Source: Daphnia pulex
Lineage: Eukaryota > Arthropoda > Branchiopoda > Diplostraca > Daphniidae
Reading direction: 5' to 3'
Assembly: GCF_021134715.1 (NCBI RefSeq)
Contig: NC_060019.1
Coordinates: 10,864,001-10,928,000, forward strand
DNA: 64,000 nucleotides
Both the position numbers and the translations under genes were made by a program. The notes under the pieces were generated by a model that was given only the letters and a program-made list of their open reading frames with translations, had not been told where the DNA came from and searched no databases. The stretch's first letter is position 1; each line of letters opens with the position of its first letter. Shown one piece after another: positions 47,028 through 57,691 of the stretch.

Positions 47028-47989
47028 ATGACTCTATATCATTTTGGAAACTGTCTTGCATTGGTAAAATAAAAATTTATCATTTTTCGTTTGATGTATA
47101 AAGAAATCAAATTTATTTTAGAGCTACATTCCATTTTGGATAGTCTACAAGTATTGCGGACTGTAAGCACACAATTTTCTGTTTTTGAGAACCCAGTTTT
47201 CTAGCTGTTCTTAAATAGTTAATTTTCGAATGTTTTTTTGCAGTTCTGAATATGGAGCTTTCTGGAAATGTGTCCAAGCTGGAGGAGTATATGCATTAAC
47301 ACAACTAGGCAAAATGCTTCTTCTGGCTACGTTCTTCCCTACTTCTGGAGATTACTTACAGGATGATCCTGATAATTTCTCTCCTGTAAGTTTATTTCTC
47401 CCCAGTTTTCTTATAAAAGAAAAATAACCAGTTTTTTTATTATTTTTATAGCTTCAAGAATTGTTGAAGTGCACAGTTGATTTGATTGACTTGATTGGTT
47501 TAAGTGTTGTCATGTCCAGAATAGCTGGCAAAGGGCATACAAAAGTGTTGATTGCAGGGCTTGGCTGGGCTGGTGCTGAATTAGTTTTAAGTCGTCTATT
47601 AGAATTGTGGGTTGGAGCGCGCGGAACTGAATTCGATTGGAAGTACATCCAGAAGAGTTTCGAAGCAAATATTTCAATTGTAAGTGAAACTTGGGATCTA
47701 AAATTTTTATTGACTGTGGTTAACATTTTTTATTTCTGAAAAGGTTCATTTCCTTTCTGTTACTGCCTTAGTTTGGCTTCACTCACGCCATGATTTACCA
47801 AAACAACTGGTACCAGCAGTCGTCATCCTGATTGGTTTTCATAGTTACAAATCTGTGATTTGTGACATGATATCGCACGTTTTGCACATGTATTCTTGGT
47901 CACTTCTTGCATTTAAAGCTGTCTTTTCAGTGACAATGGCTTTAATTGTTCTCCACATTTATGGAGGCGTTGCATCATTGGCAGCTTAA
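47028..47989 (+). CDS. TMEM147: Transmembrane protein 147
   Basis: Five exons: 47028-47063, 47122-47162, 47244-47385, 47452-47679 and 47744-47989; 230 residues (human 224). It begins [12 protein letters not shown], with the diagnostic [57 protein letters not shown] and NISIVHF. About seven hydrophobic segments are visible. The mammalian protein sits in the ER membrane as part of the Nicalin-NOMO (BOS) complex of the multipass translocon, and also at the nuclear envelope. All introns are 58-81 bases. Very secure. Confidence 0.95.
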
Positions 47990-48141
47990 CGTTATATGAT
48001 TTGTCTTTATTCTAGTTCAAATTACATCTCAGACATTGAATTCTTTTAGCGACATTCTTCGTATCTTTGGCTACCGGGTGTTTGATCGATAAGCCGGACG
48101 CTCTTTAGGTTCACTAGTCCACTCTAGTGTAGAATTGTAGA

Positions 48142-51024
48142 ATGTCTCAAGAGACCCAAGAGTTTTCTGTGAAAGAAGTGTTACAGTTTATTCATGATTC
48201 TTTACGATTTATGCGAGCTTCCGGTACTCTTCCTCGTGACTGGACTACGAAAGATTCAGCAGATTTGAACCTTTATATCCCTGGCTTCCGCAATCAGCCG
48301 GTTGTGCGACTGGTGGACAACGTGGTGAAGCATGCGAAATGTGAGGCGACCGATACGGGCATCTACAACTTGAGCCAACTAAGTGATGTTGTAAAACTTC
48401 TTCAACAATCTCTACATTCGAAACTCGAATTAATGGCCGATCAAGGCATATTTGATCCAATTGTTCCTTGGATTGGATCGATCGTTGCAGAGAATAAGAA
48501 CACCGTTGCCAAATTGTGGACAGAGATCAAACCGGTGCAAAACAAAGAAACAATTCAAATTGTGGAAGCAGAGGCTGATACGGCAATCGTCGAAGAAGAT
48601 GACTCTAACAATAAATCATTAGGTTCGAATGAGGTCGTGATCCATGTAGTGGATGATGTTAGAGGAGGCCAGAAAGACTTTTCTTTGCCAGTAAATTTTT
48701 TTAATACTTTCTACTTTCTCCAAAACATTCCATTTTAATGCGCAGTAATATGTCTTTTAGGCCAACATCTTACTCGAGAAGATGCCTTACTTCGCAAAAG
48801 CCACAAGAGGTATTTTTGTGAGAGTGTATTCCAATGGAGAAATTTAATAATTACGGCTATAATGCCGAATTCCATCATTTCCAAATACAGGTCAACTTTT
48901 GTCTGATGTTGACATAACTGTCCACTGTGATGTGCATATTTTTGAATGGTTGACTAGATGGATGATTTCACCTAATAACCCTCCACTACTTGGTCAGTCG
49001 CTGCTTCTAAAAATATTTCCATATTTTCTTACTCTACCTCCTTATTATTTTAATCAGAGCCTTCGAATGTGGTACCAGTTTTGCTTTCCGCTGCATTCTT
49101 GGAAACGGAAACGCTGGTAGAAGAATGCTTAAATTTTTGTCACAACCAGACTAATCAGATTTTAGACGCTAAACAAAGCTTCAGCTGCCTCAACGATCAG
49201 CTCATCGAAAAGTATAAAACTATTAGTCAAGGTTGAAATTTATGTTATTATGTCACGTTGATATTGTCACGAAAGGCTTGCAGCAAAATTTACCGCTGCC
49301 GAAGTGGAGCAATTAGGACATCAGAGATCTTCTCTTCAAGCGAGATTATATGCGTTTTTTATAGTAGACTTGTGCTCAACAAAGACTAATCCGAAAAGAG
49401 GAATTTTCAAAACAGCCGCTACTCTCTTTCAGTGTGTGCACTGTGGCAATTTACTTACCGAAGAAGTTCAATCAAAGGTTCCCTGTACTTCTGGCCGAGT
49501 AATATTGACCAAGACTGGTCAACTAGTTTACCGCCATCAAAGGTAAACTGACAATTATGTTGGCTTCAATCTATGCTTCTTATAATTGTGGAAACTTTAG
49601 GGACACAAGTTGGAATCTGACAGAATATATTCAAAATTTAAAAATAACTCTGAAAACTTGGCGCCGAGTTTATTGGAGACTTTGGTCCCAAACGCATTTT
49701 CTAGAGTGTTCGAGTTGTAGCATGCCGTTTGCTGCTACAGATTTCATGAAATGTCTATTCCATCCTGAAAGCAGTCATTACATGGGAACTACTCGGAACA
49801 AAGGAAATTTTCAACCCATTGGCAAGTACTCGTGCTGCCAACAACAAGTTCTACGATTTGCAACTGTCCCCAATCACCATGTAATATTACCTCTATCACT
49901 CATTGAATTTATTAATTCAATGAAATCACACCTTTCTATTTTTGGCGATTAAGGGATGCCGAATGAAGGAGCATACAGTATCGTGCCTCAATTTGGAACA
50001 AATTCAAGTAACAACTGTTTGCCGACAGTTTTCAGAGTTTATTCACGTTGCGGGACCTCCTAAAGTTATCCAAGCCACAGTTGGTTAGTATTGTAACCTT
50101 AAAATAAAACTAAAATAAAATTACTGGATATGCTTTTCGGAAGACAAAGATCCATCAAAAGCACCCCGACTACTGGGCAACGATGAAGAAGTAGTGCCAC
50201 GATTTACTCTGGGATTGCAGAGCCGTCCAAGAAGACATTTGGTACCATTACCATGGCAACTCGATCAATATACCAACAAAGATATCAGTAATGCTATGCT
50301 TTCTCAAAGTTCAAATCTTATATTCTACTTGGATTTCCTATTTCTCTTAGATCGTCCGAAAACTGCTTCCAGTTCTCAGGACAGCGTTTCCACAACCGGA
50401 AGCGCGGAGTCGGATGAAAAATTCCGCAAAGTAGTCAATGTGCTCGATCCTCATTCGCTATGCTATGAAGATGACGAAGATATGCAAGAAGACGAAGTAG
50501 AAGATCCGTCAGGAACATCTATGAATAAGCCGGCGAAAGCTTTAGGAAGAGATGGGTTGAAAAGAATAAGCTATCCACAAATGCTTGGTATGCGTCGGAA
50601 ATTTTCTTCGCGTAGAGAATTCAAAATTAAACCAATACCACCGGTGAAGTAAGTCCAAATTTTTAAATTCAATACTTCCATTAAAAAAATGGGGAAAAAA
50701 ACACTTTCTTTCTTCAGAGAAATTGACTTGCGCTGGAATCCTTGTCTATCGACCCGAACGAATCAAGACAGTCAACGTTATTTGGAGGAGGAAATGTTTC
50801 GACGGATAGTTAACCAACTGGCTCCTCCTCAGTGGCAGAAAGCTCGCTCTCCGGTTGGTGGTCTTTTCGCCAAAATTCATCGTATTCTACAAGAAAAAGC
50901 TTTACGAGAAGCAAGACGAGCAAAAATGCTTCCATCTGCTACATCAATCAGCACGGCTATGACCGCTGCTCTAGCGGCTCGGAAATTTAAAGCACATCTC
51001 CACTCAACGGCAAATCCCATCTAG
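48142..51024 (+). CDS. SANBR: SANBR / KIAA1841-like BTB-domain protein
   Basis: Ten exons: 48142-48690, 48761-48809, 48891-48992, 49058-49211, 49276-49542, 49601-49880, 49954-50083, 50144-50287, 50351-50648 and 50718-51024; 759 residues. The BTB-like block is recognised by SDVDITVHCDVHIFEWL, PSNVVPVLLSAAFLE and ECLNFCHN. A Cys-rich block follows (FQCVHCGNLLTEE, WRRVYWRLWSQTHFLECSSC, YSCCQQQVLRF, HTVSC), then a disordered acidic/basic segment, and a conserved C-terminal RWNPCLSTRTNQDSQRYLEEE. Human KIAA1841 is a nuclear repressor of class-switch recombination, but the family is older than antibodies, so its ancestral job is unknown. The 63-base intron 50288-50350 keeps the frame open if retained. 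The assignment rests on remembered similarity over most of the length. Confidence 0.85.
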
Positions 51025-51361
51025 ATAACCCTTTGATTAGTTTGCAAGCTTAAATACTAGATATAAAGAAACATTCACAGTTGTACTAATGGTACAGTTT
51101 AATTTAAATAATCAAGGTATTGTACTAATCGCTTGCATGGTTTATAAATAGTAACACAAATGTGCACTAATAATATTTGGAATTTACGGTGATGTTTAAA
51201 GAGGACTGACATATACTTGACTAGAAAGATTGCTTGCTCGAATTGAAAGTAAATAAAAATTGTCACCGGTTACAAGCCATATTACAGGTTAAATTCTACC
51301 TATCCGTAGTAAGTTCGCGATAGCATTAGACTAAAGTAAAAACCTGATTTTGAGATCAATT
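51025..51361. other. Convergent 3' ends
   Basis: Short interval between the SANBR stop (+) and the stop of the zinc-finger gene (-). No separate feature seen. Confidence 0.4.
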
Positions 51362-52856
51362 TCAAATTAAGCTGTTCTCCTCCACATCGGCTTCGATGAT
51401 AAAAGATGATGATTCTAAGCACTTCAAATATGATTCAGACGATTTGCTTATTCGATTTATGTTAGCTTGATGGGGATGTGAAATAGTATTCCATTCGTCA
51501 CTTCCGTTAAACCGCGATCTTCTTTCCTTATTAGGAACCTGATCAACACAGCCGCTGGGCTGAATAGTCGATGGCTGAGGCTCCCTTTAAAATTAATATG
51601 CCATTTAATATGAGAAATACAATTTTTGATCTGAAGAACTTACCGACAAAGAACGCAAACAATTATGTATGAACTAGCAGATCCAACGGCAGCGAATGCG
51701 ATTCCTATTAAAAGTAATGTAGAAGTGCTCGCCTCTGCGCTTATAACCTCGGTCCAATAACGATCACACTGTAAATGCCAGCAGACCGTACGATTGAGCT
51801 CATCTAAAAAAAAAAGATTACATAATACTAATAAGAATCTATGGCTCTATAGAAATCATTACTTCCTCACCTCTCAGATGTAAAAATTGTTGATTGCTCA
51901 AACGTAGAATTAGACCAGTAGTACACATGCCAATCAACCGGGCGCATTCCGAACGAAGTTGAATGAAGTCTTCGTCTCGACAAGAGCTCTGTTTCTGCCT
52001 GATACGTTCAGATAGTTCTTCTTCTTTAGAGGTTGAAGGCAACATCGTCTCTGGATTGACGTCACTTGTATTGTTGGTACGGCACTGAGTAACCGTTTGA
52101 TTAGAGACCGGTTTCGCGAGACTGGAAGGCGCTGGGGAACAGCAGTGCATCTGTGGTAGTTGCGACGGAAGAATTAGCCAACCCTTTCTCTTGCATTGTT
52201 CATCGTTTGTCAGGCAAATATCTGCTTGCTGATTATAACGGCTGAGAGCATGTGCTCGAGGGGTGGCTTTCACTAAAGCTGTAATTGTTTGTTGCTGTTC
52301 TCTAGGATTTTGGAATTCACTGGTTTGATTTTGGTTCTTTGATATTTCTGCTAAGTGAAGCACCTCACAGCGTATCAAATCACAAAAGTCAGCAGGACAA
52401 ACACTATCCTCTGTCTAGAAATAACACAAAGAGGTTTGAGAAATTATTAGTCCAAAACCCATTCATAATCATGATAATATTCTGTTTTACTAGTTGAAGT
52501 TTGTCTTGATGTTTCTTTAACATGTGAAGGTCAAGGAAAGGCTCTCTATGGAATGATTTTCCACAGAGAGAACAGCTCCATTTCCTGGGATCAACTTGGA
52601 ATTTTGATTGATGAATTACATGGTAAATGTCCCGTTCTGGATGCAGGGGACAACTCAATGGAATGTCTACTTTAAACTTGTTAAACAATGGAATCCATTT
52701 CTGTATAATAAGATCAAATGAGTTTTGAGTTCTGTAAAATTATAAATAAATTACTTTCACCTTTGAAACAAAATTTCTGACTAGAAAAGAGAATTCTCTT
52801 GAACATCCTATTGATGGATGGCTGGACTCTGGCCACGGCAATAATGACGAGACCAT
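51362..52856 (-). CDS. Unrecognised protein: C2H2 finger plus C-terminal membrane segment
   Basis: Five exons: 52856-52761, 52700-52491, 52414-51871, 51803-51644 and 51584-51362; 410 residues. Around residues 69-89 is a single C2H2 finger, CSLCGKSF followed by LHMLKKH, preceded by CPLHPERDIYHVIH and followed by a Cys pair (SVCPADFCDLIRCEV). A long polar, low-complexity middle follows. Near residue 310 a conserved-looking NRTVCWHLQCDRYW precedes one strong membrane helix (TLLLIGIAFAAVGSASSYIIVCVL), then a polar tail of about 75 residues ending DVEENSLI. No signal peptide is visible. I do not recognise the family and assign no function. Phases close perfectly, so the model is solid even though the role is unknown. 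Confidence 0.75.
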
Positions 52857-53364
52857 TAGAAGTATTATCTAGTTACGTAAACAATATCTTTATTAATAAC
52901 CAAAACCTTCAATGCGAGTCTTAATTAAATTTATTCAGATGCATACCACACATACCGACGGATGTACGATCTACGATGCACATATACTTAAACGTGTACA
53001 TTACCTTAAAATTGATGAATGATTTCATCTCGAAATTGAGAGTTAAAAATTACAATTGTTCTGTTTACATGATGTGAGCAAAAGATTATTTTGTACAATT
53101 GTTTGAAATCACGCCCATGTTTCGATTATTTCTTACTCAAACATGCCATCATCATAGAATTTCGGATCGATCCAACATTCTAATTCTATTCGGCAGATGG
53201 CGAAATATACCCTCCGTCAGATGTCGTTGCGCCTTGTTTTCTTTTTTAGGCCCTCTTCAACATTTAGGAAGAGATCCCCTACTTCGAGTCTAGAAGATTC
53301 GTTAAACATTTGAAATTTAAGGAGTAAATTGTATTGATATCATAAGTAATAAGTTAAGTAAAAA
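52857..53364. promoter_or_regulatory. Bidirectional promoter region (zinc-finger gene / CCDC124)
   Basis: The two start codons point away from each other with 508 bases between. No core element is obvious by eye. Confidence 0.4.
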
Positions 53365-54314
53365 ATGCCGAAGAAATTTGATGGTGAAAACTCCAAAGTG
53401 GCCGTAGCCAAGGCCCGTAAGGAAGCAGTCAAACAAGCAGAACATAAGAAAAAGGAAGAGAAAAAAGAAGAAGAATATTGGAAAGATGATGATAAAAATG
53501 TTCAGAAGAAATTACAACGTAAAGATGAAAAGGAGAAGAAAAGAATAGAACAACTGGTAACTGTTAAATCAATCACATTGTGGTGATAAGATTCAGCTTA
53601 TACATAATGTTGTTACTGTTGGGTGAGTTAGGAAAAGAAAAATGAACTCAAATCTTTGGCCGACCAAGAAATGGCATCAATTAAAGTGCAACCCAAGCAA
53701 GCATCGAGCAAAATTTCTCGCCTTCAAATTCAGGTACTATTGTAATCTATTATTTACAGTTATAAAATCACAAGTATTTTTTAAATAAAAAAAAATTCAT
53801 TTCTGGTAGGCTGAATTGGAGAAAAGAGAGGCTGCTGCCAAAGGAAAGGGAGCACCATCTAAAGTTGTACCAGTTGAAGATCTGGAAGCCCCAATTCCAG
53901 AAAATATTAATAGGGTGGTAATTGATGGTGAAGTGGCAAGCTCAGTTGATGAAGCTATTCAAGTTCTAAGGTAATTTTCATTTTAAAACTTATATCTCAT
54001 TTGTTGAATTCAATGTTGGAATTTCCTAATGTAGAATTGCCGACTCTCCTGCTGATATTGAGCGTCACCCTGAAAAACGAATGAAAGCCTCGTATACATC
54101 TTTTGAAGAAAGAAATCTACCACGTCTTCGCGAAGAAAATCCAAATATGCGTCTTTCACAAATAAAACAAATGTTACACAGGTAAGCTTGTGATTTTCAA
54201 GTCAAACACCATTAACCTATAACTTATTTAATAATTTGTTTCTATAGAGAATGGCTTAAAAGCCCAGAAAATCCTCTAAATGCATCCCAATTACAGTACA
54301 ATAAAAAAGCTTAA
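53365..54314 (+). CDS. CCDC124: Coiled-coil domain-containing protein 124
   Basis: Five exons: 53365-53556, 53632-53733, 53810-53970, 54035-54181 and 54248-54314; 222 residues (human 223). It begins MPKKFDGENSKVAVAKARK, then a highly charged coiled coil (KKEEKKEEEYWKDDDK). Towards the C terminus are RPEK-like RHPEKRMKASYTSFEE, LREENPNMRLSQIKQML and WLKSPENPLN, the conserved domain of the family. The mammalian protein binds idle ribosomes and is also reported at the centrosome/midbody. Introns of 64-76 bases. Very secure. Confidence 0.95.
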
Positions 54315-55268
54315 AGTATATTTAGCTTGCTTGCACATCCACTCTTTGACCATTATGTGTGTTCTATGAAGTTTTCAAATTCCAGCTCTTTATAATTTAA
54401 TACTTTAAAGAATACAAAGTCAAAGAAGAGTGTCAATCACGATGTGTTTTGTGGAGAAATTGATGAAATCTCATTTTATTTCGTTTTAATGGCAGGTTAA
54501 CATGTAAAAATCTGTTGTCTGAAATCATCATTCGTTTATTAATATGTTTTCAATGGAATAGAACCGTAATTTTGTAAAGTGTAATCGATTCCATATTTGT
54601 GGGCTACTCACTGATGTCCGCTATAATCGTGATGCAGCAAAATATCGATATAGGATATTGGATTATGCAACGTTTTCGTCAGCAAAGTTCTTGGTTACTG
54701 CTGTTGACGACATTCTTTATTACCTTAAACCGACTTCTGTCTGCGCGCCCAACTCAATGTGATTATGCTAACTGCGCATATTCAATGACGCATACAAAAA
54801 CAGCAGGAAGCGGAAGCCAATACTAAGTCAAGCTTATCCCCCGTGTCTTATTTTTATTTATTTATTTTTACCGAATCTATGCGATAACAAATTTAAAATT
54901 TCCGAACCAGTTATATTTCGAAGCGAAAGGGTTATGAGTTATGACTTATGAGTCTTATAGCTAATCCATTTGACCTAATTTTTTAATACCTAAATAATGT
55001 ACTAAGAAATGTACCTTCACTAAACTTCCAGACTTGTTACTATAAATATTCTGTTTAATATCTCACTTATTATCTTGATAATGAATTTGTGCAGATAATT
55101 TCGATGGGAGGTTTTTTTAAATTGCGTATTTAAATTTTGAATAATTGTGCTGCGTTGTCAGTTAGTCAAAATAACGCGACATCTACTGGCATTTTTAGCC
55201 TTCACTCATTCAAAAGAGTTTGTTTTCGTGTTGTTAGACCCAGTTTTATTCAAGTAGCCAGTCGTCAT
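54315..55268. other. Intergenic region
   Basis: CCDC124 3' flank and the promoter side of the lipase. Open frames up to 75 codons, none convincing. AT-rich; no repeat or RNA gene recognised. Confidence 0.4.
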
Positions 55269-57096
55269 ATGTATCACGTTGAGATGACAAAACAGATTAT
55301 GCGAATGTCACATTGGTTTAAGGTTTGTTGCATAACATTATTTTTTTCCCAAATTTGTGGTGCTGTTCGAGATTTGCAAGCTCATCCTGTGGTTCTGGGT
55401 AAGAAATGCTTTCACATTATTTTCTAACTTAACTGGATCAAAACTTGAATATTCGCATTAAATACGTCGTTATTGTGTAATAGTTCCAGGTGATGGTGGT
55501 AGTCAAATAGAAGGGAAGCTTGATAAACCTACTTCTGTTCACTATGTTTGCTCCAAGAAGACTGATTACTGGTTCAGTTTATGGCTGAACATGGAACTTT
55601 TAGTTCCAATAGTAATTGATTGCTGGGTTGACAATATGAAACTGACTTATGATAATATTACCAGAACAACTACAAACAATCCTGGTGTCGACATAAGAAT
55701 TCCTGATTTTGGCAATTCAACATCAGTGGAATGGATTGATCCTAGTAAGGCTTCAGCTGGAAATTATTTTGCCACCATCGCTGAAAGCATACTCAAATTT
55801 GGCTATGAAAGAAATGTTTCTTTGAGAGGAGCACCATATGATTTCAGGAAAGCACCAAGTAAGAAATATTTTTTTTTCATTCTTTTGTCAAATAGTTCTT
55901 AGTGTTTATTTAAAAATGTTTAGATGAACTTCAAGACTTCTTTGTGAACATGAAAGCTCTTGTGGAAGATACATTCACTCAAACAAATGGACAGAAGATT
56001 GTATTTATTACTCACAGTATGGGATCTCCCATGACTCTCTACTTTTTAAACCGTCAGACACAAGAATGGAAGAATAAATACATCAAAACATGGATTTCTC
56101 TGGCTGGTTGTTGGGGTGGAACTATTAAAGCTTTAAAAGTATTTGCCCAAGGTCTGCACTAATCAAGTATATTCAGAGTAATATTTTGCATACTAAATAT
56201 ATGTTGCTCATTGCAGGAGATAACCTTGGAGTGCGTGTATTGAGTGAAACTGCGTTGCGCGAACAACAAAGGTAGCCTTTTTTTTCTTTGTTTTTAGCTT
56301 AAGCTTTTAGCTAAACCTTTTTCTTTTTTGTTTCTTATTTACGGCGTCCCTTTTTATTTCAAACAACCCAAAAGAACAAGTCCGAGTTTATCTTGGTTGA
56401 TGCCGTCTGACAAGTTCTGGACAACGGATGAAGTGATGGTTCAGACTTCAAGTCGGAATTACACTATTCAAGATTATCAAGACTTCTTCCTGTAAGATAC
56501 CCATGGTTATATAATGCTTTTGAATTCCTCTTTTGAGAGAAAGATGTTTTGTTTGTTCGTCTCCCTCATTCAGAGATATTGATTTCCCGCTCGGATATGA
56601 TATGTGGCAGGACACGCATCCTTTGGTGCACGATTTGACAGCACCAGGCGTAGAGATCCATTGCATAGTATGTTCACTTGATAGCAGTTTTATCTACCCC
56701 CTCATTCATCTTCATTCGTTTGTTTATTTTTTGTGCAGTTCGGAACGGGTGTAGATACAGCTGAGCGTCTAGTCTACAGTAAGTCAACACCACTTGGTAA
56801 AGCCACTATCATTATGGGAGATGGCGATGGCACTGTCAATGTTCGCAGTCTTGCTGCCTGTAGTAAATGGACCAAGGAGCAGTCACAACCCGTCTACGTC
56901 CAAGCATTTCCGAAAAGAGACCACATGGCTGTACTCTATGTAATTATTCCTCCATTACGTTTATTCCGGTCGTGACCTATTCTCATTATTAATTTCTTTT
57001 TTTTTTTTTTAACATACACGACAGGATCCAGTCATATTAGATTACATTCAGCGAGTTGTTGCCATTAACCCACAAAATGAGGTAGACGAGAATTGA
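55269..57096 (+). CDS. PLA2G15: Lysosomal phospholipase A2 / LCAT-like lipase (PLA2G15 family)
   Basis: Eight exons: 55269-55398, 55484-55858, 55924-56151, 56217-56271, 56375-56491, 56574-56667, 56739-56939 and 57025-57096; 423 residues (human PLA2G15 is 412). A signal peptide is visible (MSHWFKVCCITLFFSQICGA, preceded by a few residues; any of three nearby in-frame Met could start). It has VPGDGGSQIEGKL near the mature N terminus, GAPYDFRKAP, the nucleophile elbow ITHSMGSPM, LAGCWGG, the Asp-containing MGDGDGTVN and the His-containing KRDHMAVL, completing an alpha/beta-hydrolase triad. PLA2G15 is a lysosomal enzyme that hydrolyses phospholipids and transacylates ceramide; several N-glycosylation sequons fit. 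The PLA2G15-LCAT family is secure; the exact ortholog is likely but not proven. Confidence 0.9.
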
Positions 57097-57691
57097 ACCG
57101 GTTTGCATATTACCTTTTACTTTCGTTAATAACTCAACTAAAGTTTTCTCCTTGTAAAACGTGATACCCATTCTTGATTTGGTAAAATTCGACATCTCAT
57201 TTACAACACGTATCGTGTCATTCTAAGAGTAGTAATATAAATTGTACATTCATTTATTGAACCTAACCCACAGCCTAAGCTATATACTTAGATAAAATAC
57301 AATTGATTTGAAAATGAAATTCTTCGCTATTTATTTCCATCTCATTCGTGTTAATTCTTCTGAGGAGTGTGCATGTGAGGTTAAGAGTGGATGACAAAAT
57401 AGGTTCCTAAAATTAAAATTGGGGATGAGGGGTGTGAGGACTACGCCGTATCGCGTGACACAAAATGCTACTCAACTGTTTAATTGTTTGTCTCCCTTTT
57501 ACCCAACGCGTCCTATCAGGATGGGTTGGATTTAAAAAACAAAGGGGTTAGAACCATTGAAAACTAACTGCAAGAGAAAAACCACCCGATAAAGCGGTAT
57601 TCAAGTCCATTTAAATTGGAAGTGAACGGGTAGGGGATGAACACATCGGTTTGAGGTTTTAAACGATACGGAATGGGACCTAGTCTATCTA
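57097..57691. other. Convergent 3' ends of lipase and RCC1
   Basis: Shared 3' flanks; nothing else recognised. Confidence 0.4.
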
